14,249 nucleotides of DNA, from the NCBI GenBank assembly GCA_044359525.1, contig JBIKLY010000087.1, positions 1 to 14,249 on the forward strand, in the 5' to 3' direction. The notes beneath the pieces are model-generated. The model saw only the letters and a list, made by a program, of their open reading frames with translations. It searched no databases and had not been told where the DNA came from. The DNA comes from CAJBIL01 sp044359525. Its GTDB lineage: Bacteria > Pseudomonadota > Gammaproteobacteria > Burkholderiales > Rhodocyclaceae. Position 1 is the stretch's first letter. Each line of letters starts with the position of its first letter. Positions 9,344-14,249 of the stretch are shown here, piece after piece. Position numbers and translations under genes: made by a program.

Positions 9344-9344
9344 C

Positions 9345-10595
9345 ATGATGAAGCATGTCATTATTGGCAACGGCCCCGCAGGGGTTGTTGCCGCCGAGAC
9401 CCTGCGCAACAGTGATCCGGAAGCAGAGATCACGCTGATTGGCGACGAAGCGGAGCCACCCTATTCCAGGATGGCGATTCCTTACCTGCTGGTCGGCAAA
9501 GTCGGCGAAGCCGGCACCTACCTGCGCAAGGATGCTGATCACTTCGAGCGCTTGAAAATCCGTATGGTGCAGGCGAGAGTTGAAGCTGTCGATATCAAGG
9601 CGCACGCCGTTCGCCTGAACGATGGAAGCACATTGCCCTATGATCGTCTGTTGATTGCCACCGGCTCGCATCCGGTACGACCGCCCATTCCCGGCATGGA
9701 TCTGCCAGGCGTTTTGTCCTGCTGGACACTTGCCGATGCGCGCGCCATTGCTGCGTCGGTGAAATCCGGCAGCCGGGTACTGCAAATGGGTGCCGGCTTC
9801 ATCGGCTGCATCATCATGGAAGCACTGGCAGCGCGCGGGCCAAAGCTGACCATGGTCGAGATGGGTGATCGCATGGTGCCGCGCATGATGGACGAAGTAG
9901 CTGGCGGCATGATTCAACGCTGGTGCGACCAAAAAGGCGTTGCAGTACGCACCGGCCGAAGGGTCATGTCGATCGTGGAAGCCGGAAATGCGCTGACGGT
10001 CACTCTCGACGACGGTGAGACGTTTGAGGTTGATGTCGTTATCTGCGCCACCGGGGTAAAGCCCAACCTGAAAATGCTTTCAGGCAGCGGGATCGAAATG
10101 GATGCCGGGATTCTTGTCGACGAAAAGATGCAGACCAATATTCCCGGCGTTTATGCCGCAGGCGATGTCACTGAAGCTGTTGAATTTGGCACCGGTCGCC
10201 GGACACTGAATGCCATTCAGCCAGATGCAGTTGAACAGGCACGTATTGCTGCGCTCAACATGGCCGGAAAAGCAGCAGTTTCGCAAGGCACCTTCGGTTT
10301 CAACGTGCTTGACACCCTGGGTCTGATCTCGACTTCTTTTGGCCAGTGGCAAGGTTTGCCTGACGGCGATTTCGCTCAACTGCTTGATGAAAAGAATTTC
10401 CGCTATATACGACTCGCGTTTGACGGTGATCAGCTGGTTGGGGCAAACACCATCGGACATACCGAGCACATGGGCGTCTTGCGTGGATTGATTCAAGGCA
10501 GAATTCGTCTGGGCGATTGGAAAAACCGCTTGGTAGCGAATCCGCTGGCGATCAAGGAAGCTTATCTGGCAAAGGGGCTGGCGCGCGTTTCCTGA
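9345..10595 (+). CDS. aorC: FAD-dependent NAD(P)H oxidoreductase subunit of AOR (AorC)
   Basis: A 416-residue flavoprotein of the pyridine-nucleotide reductase type. The FAD-binding G8-x-G10-x-x-G13 (IIGNGPAG) opens the protein. An NAD(H)-binding GAGFIG (149-154) follows, and a second FAD motif, AAGD with Asp274, comes near residue 272. No CxxC-type redox disulfide like that of dihydrolipoamide dehydrogenase is visible, which fits a ferredoxin- or rubredoxin-reductase-like member. It probably exchanges electrons between AorA and NAD(H), allowing NAD+ to serve as acceptor. The start at 9345 lies 1 nt after the aorB stop, with no clear Shine-Dalgarno, so it is likely translationally coupled; the second codon is also ATG (9348) and could be used instead. 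An in-frame start at 9276 inside aorB is rejected. Confidence 0.88.
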   Translation: MMKHVIIGNGPAGVVAAETLRNSDPEAEITLIGDEAEPPYSRMAIPYLLVGKVGEAGTYLRKDADHFERLKIRMVQARVEAVDIKAHAVRLNDGSTLPYDRLLIATGSHPVRPPIPGMDLPGVLSCWTLADARAIAASVKSGSRVLQMGAGFIGCIIMEALAARGPKLTMVEMGDRMVPRMMDEVAGGMIQRWCDQKGVAVRTGRRVMSIVEAGNALTVTLDDGETFEVDVVICATGVKPNLKMLSGSGIEMDAGILVDEKMQTNIPGVYAAGDVTEAVEFGTGRRTLNAIQPDAVEQARIAALNMAGKAAVSQGTFGFNVLDTLGLISTSFGQWQGLPDGDFAQLLDEKNFRYIRLAFDGDQLVGANTIGHTEHMGVLRGLIQGRIRLGDWKNRLVANPLAIKEAYLAKGLARVS

Positions 10596-10849
10596 TGCAG
10601 ATCACCTTCAAGTTATTTGCATCACTCTCCGATTACCTGCCCGACACGGCTCGCCGAACGAATAGCTTGTCGCTGGAAGTTGCGGACGGCTGCACGGTCG
10701 CGGCAGTAATTGAGAAATGGGCATTGCCACCGCGCTTGGTACATCTCGTTCTGGTCAATGGTGAATATATCTCACCGGAACAGCGCACTGAGCGCTGCCT
10801 TCGTGAAGGTGATGCACTCGCGATCTGGCCGCCAATTGCCGGCGGCTAG
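10595..10849 (+). CDS. MoaD/ThiS-like sulfur carrier protein of the aor operon
   Basis: An 84-residue ubiquitin-fold protein ending in Ile-Ala-Gly-Gly. The terminal Gly-Gly is the hallmark of MoaD/ThiS carriers, which are adenylated and converted to a thiocarboxylate. MoaD donates sulfur for the molybdopterin dithiolene, so this copy may supply pterin for the tungsten cofactor of AorB. The N-terminal strand (QITFKLFASLSDYLP) and the motif LVNGEYISPEQRTE..LREGDALAIWPPIAGG are typical. Its ATG overlaps the aorC stop by one base (TGATG), implying translational coupling. No MoaE or MoeB partner is encoded here, so those would have to come from elsewhere. Confidence 0.88.
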   Translation: MQITFKLFASLSDYLPDTARRTNSLSLEVADGCTVAAVIEKWALPPRLVHLVLVNGEYISPEQRTERCLREGDALAIWPPIAGG

Positions 10850-10854
10850 ATCAC

Positions 10855-11133
10855 GTGACCCGCCTTGAAATGACCATCACAGAACTCGACTTTGAGCGTC
10901 AGTTAGAACCGGTCGGAAACGGATGGATTGTCGATCGCAGCAATTTCAGCTGGCGTTTCAGACAAGAAATGCGTGTCGTGACAGTCACTTGCCAGACCCT
11001 TCCCATCCGCAAGATTGGCTGGCTTGAATTACCGCGCCTGGCCGTTGAAATAGGCTTTGAGAAATGCAACAAAGAAGAGGAAGCACGCTTCCTTCAACGT
11101 TTTCATCGATGTTTCCAGCGCGGCGGCGGTTGA
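10855..11133 (+). CDS. Uncharacterised 92-residue protein, last gene of the aor operon
   Basis: I do not recognise this protein. It starts at a GTG five bases after the MoaD-like stop, or possibly at an in-frame ATG at 10870 (MTITELDF); neither has a strong Shine-Dalgarno. It contains a strand-like central part (WRFRQEMRVVTVTCQTLPIRKIGWLELPRLAVEIGF), a short charged helix (KCNKEEEARFLQRFHRCFQ), three Cys without a metal-binding spacing, and a C-terminal Gly-Gly-Gly. There is no signal peptide or membrane segment. Tight spacing suggests a job in AOR maturation or regulation. Codon use resembles its aor neighbours, which supports it being a real gene. The gene ends only about 18 nt before the 4.5S RNA stem. 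Confidence 0.65.
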   Translation: MTRLEMTITELDFERQLEPVGNGWIVDRSNFSWRFRQEMRVVTVTCQTLPIRKIGWLELPRLAVEIGFEKCNKEEEARFLQRFHRCFQRGGG

Positions 11134-11142
11134 TGTGATAGC
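11112..11142 (+). promoter_or_regulatory. Candidate promoter of the 4.5S RNA gene
   Basis: An extended -10-like TGTGATAGC (11134-11142) lies about 8 nt before the RNA 5' stem. TTTCCA (11112-11117) is a possible -35 at a long 19-bp spacing. Both elements fall at the 3' end of the preceding small gene. The match is modest. Confidence 0.3.
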
Positions 11143-11149
11143 ATTCTTC

Positions 11150-11249
11150 TCGGCGGGTCTCCCCGCATTGCAGGATGGTGAACCTGGTCAGGTCCGGAAG
11201 GAAGCAGCCACAGCTGTCTACTGCAAGTGCCGGGGGTAAGGCTCGCCAC
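11150..11249 (+). ncRNA. ffs: 4.5S signal recognition particle RNA
   Basis: A bacterial small SRP RNA of about 100 nt. It binds Ffh and, with FtsY, targets nascent membrane proteins. The highly conserved domain IV core spans 11186-11209, including the GGAA tetraloop (11196-11199) and the downstream AAGCAGCC. The closing helix is visible: GGCGGGTC (11152-11159) pairs with GGCTCGCC (11240-11247) including G-U pairs, CCCC(G) pairs with the GGGG around 11232-11235, and TTGCAG pairs with CTGCAA at 11221-11226. The exact ends are estimated from this helix. Placement directly before dnaX is common in betaproteobacteria. Confidence 0.93.
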
Positions 11250-11257
11250 TTTCTTTT
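11240..11257 (+). terminator. T-rich tract after the 4.5S RNA, possible terminator
   Basis: The 3' strand of the SRP RNA closing helix (11240-11247) is followed by a T-rich run, TTTCTTTT (11250-11257). The RNA's own terminal stem could act as the terminator hairpin. The T-run is interrupted by a C, so this is tentative. Confidence 0.35.
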
Positions 11258-11347
11258 CCGGAACTTCATGCACGCCGATCGGTTCGGTTAGACCCGAACG
11301 AAAATAGTAAGCTCTCGGAAAACTTCAAAGAAGTCCGTCGCTCCATC

Positions 11348-11356
11348 TGCTAGAAT
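11348..11356 (+). promoter_or_regulatory. Extended -10 promoter of dnaX, predicted leaderless start
   Basis: TGCTAGAAT at 11348-11356 is an extended -10 element (TGn plus TAGAAT, five of six matches). Its expected start site is about 11362-11364, at or within 2 nt of the dnaX ATG (11364). No -35 hexamer is seen at 17 bp; TTCAAA (11324-11329) is too far away. No Shine-Dalgarno lies before the ATG, which agrees with a leaderless mRNA. Confidence 0.5.
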
Positions 11357-11363
11357 TTCGCGC

Positions 11364-13034
11364 ATGAGCTATCAAGTCCTGGCGCGCAAATGGCGTCCAA
11401 AAACGTTTTCCAGCTTGGTCGGACAAGAGCACGTCGTGCGGGCACTGACCCATGCACTGACCGAGCAGCGACTGCATCACGCCTACCTGTTCACAGGAAC
11501 TCGCGGCGTCGGCAAAACGACACTGGCGCGCATACTTGCAAAGTCACTCAACTGCGAAACAGGACTGACGGCAACCCCCTGCGGCACTTGCTCGGCATGT
11601 ACTGAAATCGACTCGGGGCGCTTCATCGACCTGCTCGAAGTCGACGCGGCGACCAATACCAAGGTCGATGAAATGCGCCAGTTGCTCGAGAATGCGGTAT
11701 ATGCACCAACGCGCGGGCGCTTCAAGGTCTATGTAATCGACGAAGTGCATATGCTCTCGAATTCGGCCTTCAACGCCATGCTGAAGACGCTCGAAGAGCC
11801 GCCCGAGCACGTCAAGTTCATCCTGGCAACAACCGACCCGCAGAAAATTCCGGTTACCGTCCTGTCGCGCTGCCTGCAGTTCAATCTCAGGCAAATGACG
11901 CCGGCTTCGATTTCCGGCCATCTCAAATACATACTGGAGGCCGAGTGCGTCAGCGCCGAGCCGGGCGCACTGAATCTGCTAGCACGTTCGGCAGCAGGCA
12001 GTATGCGTGATGCGCTCTCGCTGCTCGACCAGGCGATCGCTCACGGCTCGGGCAAAGTCGAAGAAGCACAAGTACGCGACATGCTCGGCACTGTTGACCT
12101 TGACTACCTGTTTTCGATTCTTGACGCACTGCTTGCCGGCGACCCATCCGGTATGTTGCGCGTGGCCGATGACATGGCGACGCGCAGCCTTTCTTTCGAC
12201 GCCGCCTTGCAGGAACTGGCCAGCCTGCTGACCCGCCTGCAAATCGCACAACTGGCGCCGCAGGCGGTAGCCGATGATCTGCCGGAACGCGCTCGTCTGC
12301 TTGATCTGGCCAACCGGCTTGACCCGGAGTTCGTCCAGCTGGCTTACCAGATTGTCCTGCATGGTCGAAAGGAATTGCCGTTGGCGCCCGATGAGCTCTC
12401 AGGCTTCACGATGACCTTGCTGCGCATGCATGCGTTCCGCCCAACGACAACGAGCAATGTTGCTGCACCGCGCCCGAACGTTGGAGCGGCAAGCCAGGCG
12501 CCGGCGGAAAAAAGAACGAGCGCCCCACTAGTAAACGCGCCCGTTGCCAGCTACTGCATAACCGAAACCATATCGGTTGAAACAGACAACCGTGTTGATG
12601 CAACAAGTGCGGTAGCCGTAATGACGCCGACAACATGCAAGCAGATACCGGTGATTTCCGAGAGCGACTGGCATACCATCCTGTCGGCATTGAGGCTCGG
12701 CGGCATGGCGCGCGAACTTGCCCAGCATTGCGAGCTGCGTAGCCTCGACCATACACAGGTCAAACTCCGCCTTTCGCCGACCCATCGCCACCTGCAGATG
12801 AAACCCGCGCAGGACAAACTGCAGCAATCGCTGTCGGAACATTTCGGCCGACCATTGCAGGTAGGTATCGAGCTAGCCGAAGTAGAACACGCAACACCTG
12901 CGGCAACCGCGCAACGTGATCGGCGCGAACTGCAGGACCGCGCCGTGGCCGCTATCGAACAGGATAGTTTCGTACGCGACGTCATTGAAATTTTTGACGC
13001 CACCCTGATTGAATCTTCGATCAAACCCGTTTAA
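11364..13034 (+). CDS. dnaX: DNA polymerase III subunit gamma/tau
   Basis: A 556-residue clamp-loader ATPase of the replicative polymerase. The N-terminal AAA+ module contains Walker A GTRGVGKT (45-52, Lys51), the zinc-binding Cys64/Cys73/Cys76/Cys79, Walker B in VYVIDEVH (122-129), sensor 1 ATTDP (155-159) and the SRC arginine finger (168-170). The collar domain runs to about residue 365, followed by a variable linker (about 370-430) and a tau-type C-terminal domain that in E. coli binds the polymerase and helicase. It is somewhat shorter than E. coli tau (643). A run of six A plus G at 12508-12514 falls in the linker (residues 382-384), but not in the canonical -1 slippage register. ybaB and recR follow closely, forming the usual dnaX-ybaB-recR operon. 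Confidence 0.96.
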   Translation: MSYQVLARKWRPKTFSSLVGQEHVVRALTHALTEQRLHHAYLFTGTRGVGKTTLARILAKSLNCETGLTATPCGTCSACTEIDSGRFIDLLEVDAATNTKVDEMRQLLENAVYAPTRGRFKVYVIDEVHMLSNSAFNAMLKTLEEPPEHVKFILATTDPQKIPVTVLSRCLQFNLRQMTPASISGHLKYILEAECVSAEPGALNLLARSAAGSMRDALSLLDQAIAHGSGKVEEAQVRDMLGTVDLDYLFSILDALLAGDPSGMLRVADDMATRSLSFDAALQELASLLTRLQIAQLAPQAVADDLPERARLLDLANRLDPEFVQLAYQIVLHGRKELPLAPDELSGFTMTLLRMHAFRPTTTSNVAAPRPNVGAASQAPAEKRTSAPLVNAPVASYCITETISVETDNRVDATSAVAVMTPTTCKQIPVISESDWHTILSALRLGGMARELAQHCELRSLDHTQVKLRLSPTHRHLQMKPAQDKLQQSLSEHFGRPLQVGIELAEVEHATPAATAQRDRRELQDRAVAAIEQDSFVRDVIEIFDATLIESSIKPV

Positions 13035-13054
13035 CTTCAGTAGAGGCAAGCAAG

Positions 13055-13378
13055 ATGATGAAAGGCGGAATCGCCGGCTTGATGAAACAGGCCCAGCAGA
13101 TGCAGGACAACATGAAAAAGGCGCAGGAACAACTTGCGCAGGTCGAAGTTGAAGGCCAGTCGGGGGCGGGCATGGTCAAGGTGACGATGACCTGTAGCCA
13201 CGACGTGCGCCGGGTCTCAATCGACCCCTCGGTGATGGACGACAAGGAAATGCTTGAGGACCTGATCGCCGCCGCTTTCAATGCGGCGGTGCGACGCGGC
13301 GAAGAAGTAAGCCAGGAAAAGATGGCCGGGTTCACCTCGGGCCTGAATCTGCCGCCCGGATTCAAGATGCCATTCTGA
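13055..13378 (+). CDS. ybaB: YbaB/EbfC family nucleoid-associated protein
   Basis: A 107-residue YbaB/EbfC DNA-binding protein, normal in length. The N-terminal helix (GGIAGLMKQAQQMQDNMKKAQEQLAQVEVEG) and the GAGMVKVTMTCSHDVRRVSIDPS sheet are typical of the dimeric tweezer-like fold that binds DNA. GAGG (13043-13046) precedes the ATG by 8 nt; a second ATG at 13058 is possible. It lies 20 nt after dnaX, and its stop overlaps the recR start. Such linkage suggests a role tied to replication or repair, which remains loosely defined for the family. Confidence 0.95.
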   Translation: MMKGGIAGLMKQAQQMQDNMKKAQEQLAQVEVEGQSGAGMVKVTMTCSHDVRRVSIDPSVMDDKEMLEDLIAAAFNAAVRRGEEVSQEKMAGFTSGLNLPPGFKMPF

Positions 13379-13980
13379 TGTCCACACCTTCCAGCCTCGA
13401 GTCACTGATCGAGGCATTGCGCTGTTTGCCCGGGATTGGCCCGAAATCAGGGCAGCGCATGGCCTATTACCTGATGCAACGCGACCGGGCGGGTGCCCAG
13501 CGCCTGGCCGATTCGCTGCAGCTCGCGCTGGGTGCGTTACGCCATTGTCAGCGCTGCAACACCTTCACCGAAGCCGAGACCTGCCAGCGATGCCTTTCCG
13601 GCAAACGCGACCCGAGCCTCCTCTGTGTTGTTGAGACACCGGTTGACATGAACATGATGGAGCAGACGCATGCCTATTCGGGGCTGTATTACGTCTTGAT
13701 GGGTCGAGTCTCCCCGCTTGACGGGATCGGCCCACGCGAGTTGGAGTTAGAGCGATTGCTGGTGCGAGCTTGTGATGGAGTCGTACAGGAAGTCATTCTG
13801 GCAACCAATTTCACCAATGAGGGCGAAGTCACTGCCCATTATCTGTCGGAAATGCTGAAGAGCCGCGGCATCCGCGTGTCCCGCATTGCGCGAGGCGTGC
13901 CGGTTGGCGGAGAACTTGAATACATCGACGCCGGAACGCTGGCACAGGCGATGCGTGAACGCCGTTTGCTCGTGGACTAA
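13378..13980 (+). CDS. recR: Recombination mediator protein RecR
   Basis: A 200-residue RecR, full length. It works with RecF and RecO to load RecA on SSB-coated gapped DNA. The domain order is correct: an N-terminal helix-hairpin-helix (LPGIGPKSGQRMAYYL, about 17-32), a zinc finger with Cys57/Cys60/Cys69/Cys72, a Toprim domain beginning at VVETPVDM (Glu86), and the C-terminal ATNFTNEGEVTAHYL..RIARGVPVGGELEYIDAGTLAQA. Its ATG overlaps the ybaB TGA by one base (TGATG) and lacks a strong Shine-Dalgarno, so translation is probably coupled to ybaB. Confidence 0.97.
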   Translation: MSTPSSLESLIEALRCLPGIGPKSGQRMAYYLMQRDRAGAQRLADSLQLALGALRHCQRCNTFTEAETCQRCLSGKRDPSLLCVVETPVDMNMMEQTHAYSGLYYVLMGRVSPLDGIGPRELELERLLVRACDGVVQEVILATNFTNEGEVTAHYLSEMLKSRGIRVSRIARGVPVGGELEYIDAGTLAQAMRERRLLVD

Positions 13981-14001
13981 GCTTCTGCATCTCAGCCCCT
14001 C

Positions 14002-14030
14002 TTCAAATCAGCGCACAATCAGCGTATAAT
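14002..14030 (+). promoter_or_regulatory. Sigma-70 promoter of petA
   Basis: A perfect -10 TATAAT (14025-14030) stands 17 bp after TTCAAA (14002-14007), which matches the -35 consensus at four of six positions. The predicted start near 14037 gives a leader of about 44 nt before the petA ATG. It follows the recR stop and is the clearest promoter in the window. Confidence 0.7.
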
Positions 14031-14080
14031 TTTTCGGTTTAGTTCCTACCTTCCATTATTTCGTCCTAGGGATCAGCGCG

Positions 14081-14249
14081 ATGAGCAAAGAAAGCAAAGT
14101 GGACTGCGGCAGGCGGCGGCTGGTTGTCGCCACCGCGGCAGTTGGCGGGGCAGGAGCGGTAGCAGCGCTCGTACCCTTCCTTTCGAGCATGCTGCCTTCC
14201 GAGCGTGCCAAGGCAGCCGGAGCACCGGTTGAAGTTGATATCGGAAATC
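14081..14249 (+). CDS. petA: Ubiquinol-cytochrome c reductase Rieske iron-sulfur subunit, N-terminal part
   Basis: The first 56 codons of a gene cut by the window end. They encode a twin-arginine-type N-terminus: Arg11-Arg12-Arg13 followed by a hydrophobic segment (about 14-37, Ala/Gly/Val-rich), then LPSERAKAAGAPVEVDIG. This is the characteristic start of bacterial Rieske proteins of the cytochrome bc1 complex, with an uncleaved Tat-inserted anchor and the [2Fe-2S] domain in the periplasm. The cluster-binding Cys/His boxes lie beyond the window. AGGGA (14068-14072) is the ribosome-binding site. petB and petC would be expected downstream. The assignment rests on the N-terminus only. Confidence 0.82.
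   Translation, partial: MSKESKVDCGRRRLVVATAAVGGAGAVAALVPFLSSMLPSERAKAAGAPVEVDIGN

Noticed and set aside
6950..9433. 827-residue open frame on the minus strand opposite aorA and aorB
   Set aside because: The + strand carries unmistakable AorA and AorB. The minus-strand translation has no family signature and no plausible ribosome-binding site was recognised.
11282..11299. GTTCGG/CCGAAC hairpin between ffs and dnaX as a terminator
   Set aside because: The 6-bp stem is followed by GAAAAT rather than a T-run on the + strand. It may be a chance palindrome or a protein site, but termination is not supported.

Overview
The window reads as a chromosomal segment of a betaproteobacterium, most likely of the Rhodocyclales (Azoarcus/Aromatoleum/Thauera/Dechloromonas-like). 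This is inferred from the protein families and gene order (4.5S RNA, dnaX, ybaB, recR, then a Rieske gene) and from an aldehyde oxidoreductase operon of the Aromatoleum type. No species can be named from the sequence alone. All genes lie on the + strand and there is no gene-free stretch longer than about 300 bases.

Region 1 (1-6855) is GC-rich. It holds an ALDH7-type (antiquitin-like) aldehyde dehydrogenase followed by the conserved stress triad prkA (Ser kinase/AAA+), yeaH (VWA protein) and ycgB/spoVR. Three long imperfect hairpins built from short tandem units (CGCAGAGG or CACAGAG) sit just upstream of the aldehyde dehydrogenase, of yeaH and of ycgB. The first and third are near-copies, and their similarity continues past the hairpin up to the ribosome-binding site of the next gene.

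Region 2 (6856-11133) has visibly less GC-biased codon use. It is an aldehyde:ferredoxin oxidoreductase operon: a four-cluster ferredoxin (AorA), the tungstopterin catalytic subunit (AorB), an FAD/NAD(P)H reductase subunit (AorC), a MoaD-like sulfur carrier, and a 92-residue protein I do not recognise that ends in Gly-Gly-Gly. The genes are separated by 12 nt or less, or overlap. An 18-bp palindrome and a pair of 8-bp direct repeats upstream are operator candidates.

Region 3 (11134-14249) is housekeeping: the 4.5S SRP RNA (ffs), the DNA polymerase III gamma/tau gene dnaX (apparently leaderless), ybaB, recR, and the first 56 codons of petA (Rieske protein of the bc1 complex) behind a good sigma-70 promoter.

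The window contains two chemically different aldehyde-oxidising systems, NAD-dependent ALDH and tungsten AOR, in separate transcription units. No clearly undescribed system is proven. The best candidates for novelty are the 92-residue aor-operon protein and the repeat-borne leader cassettes.
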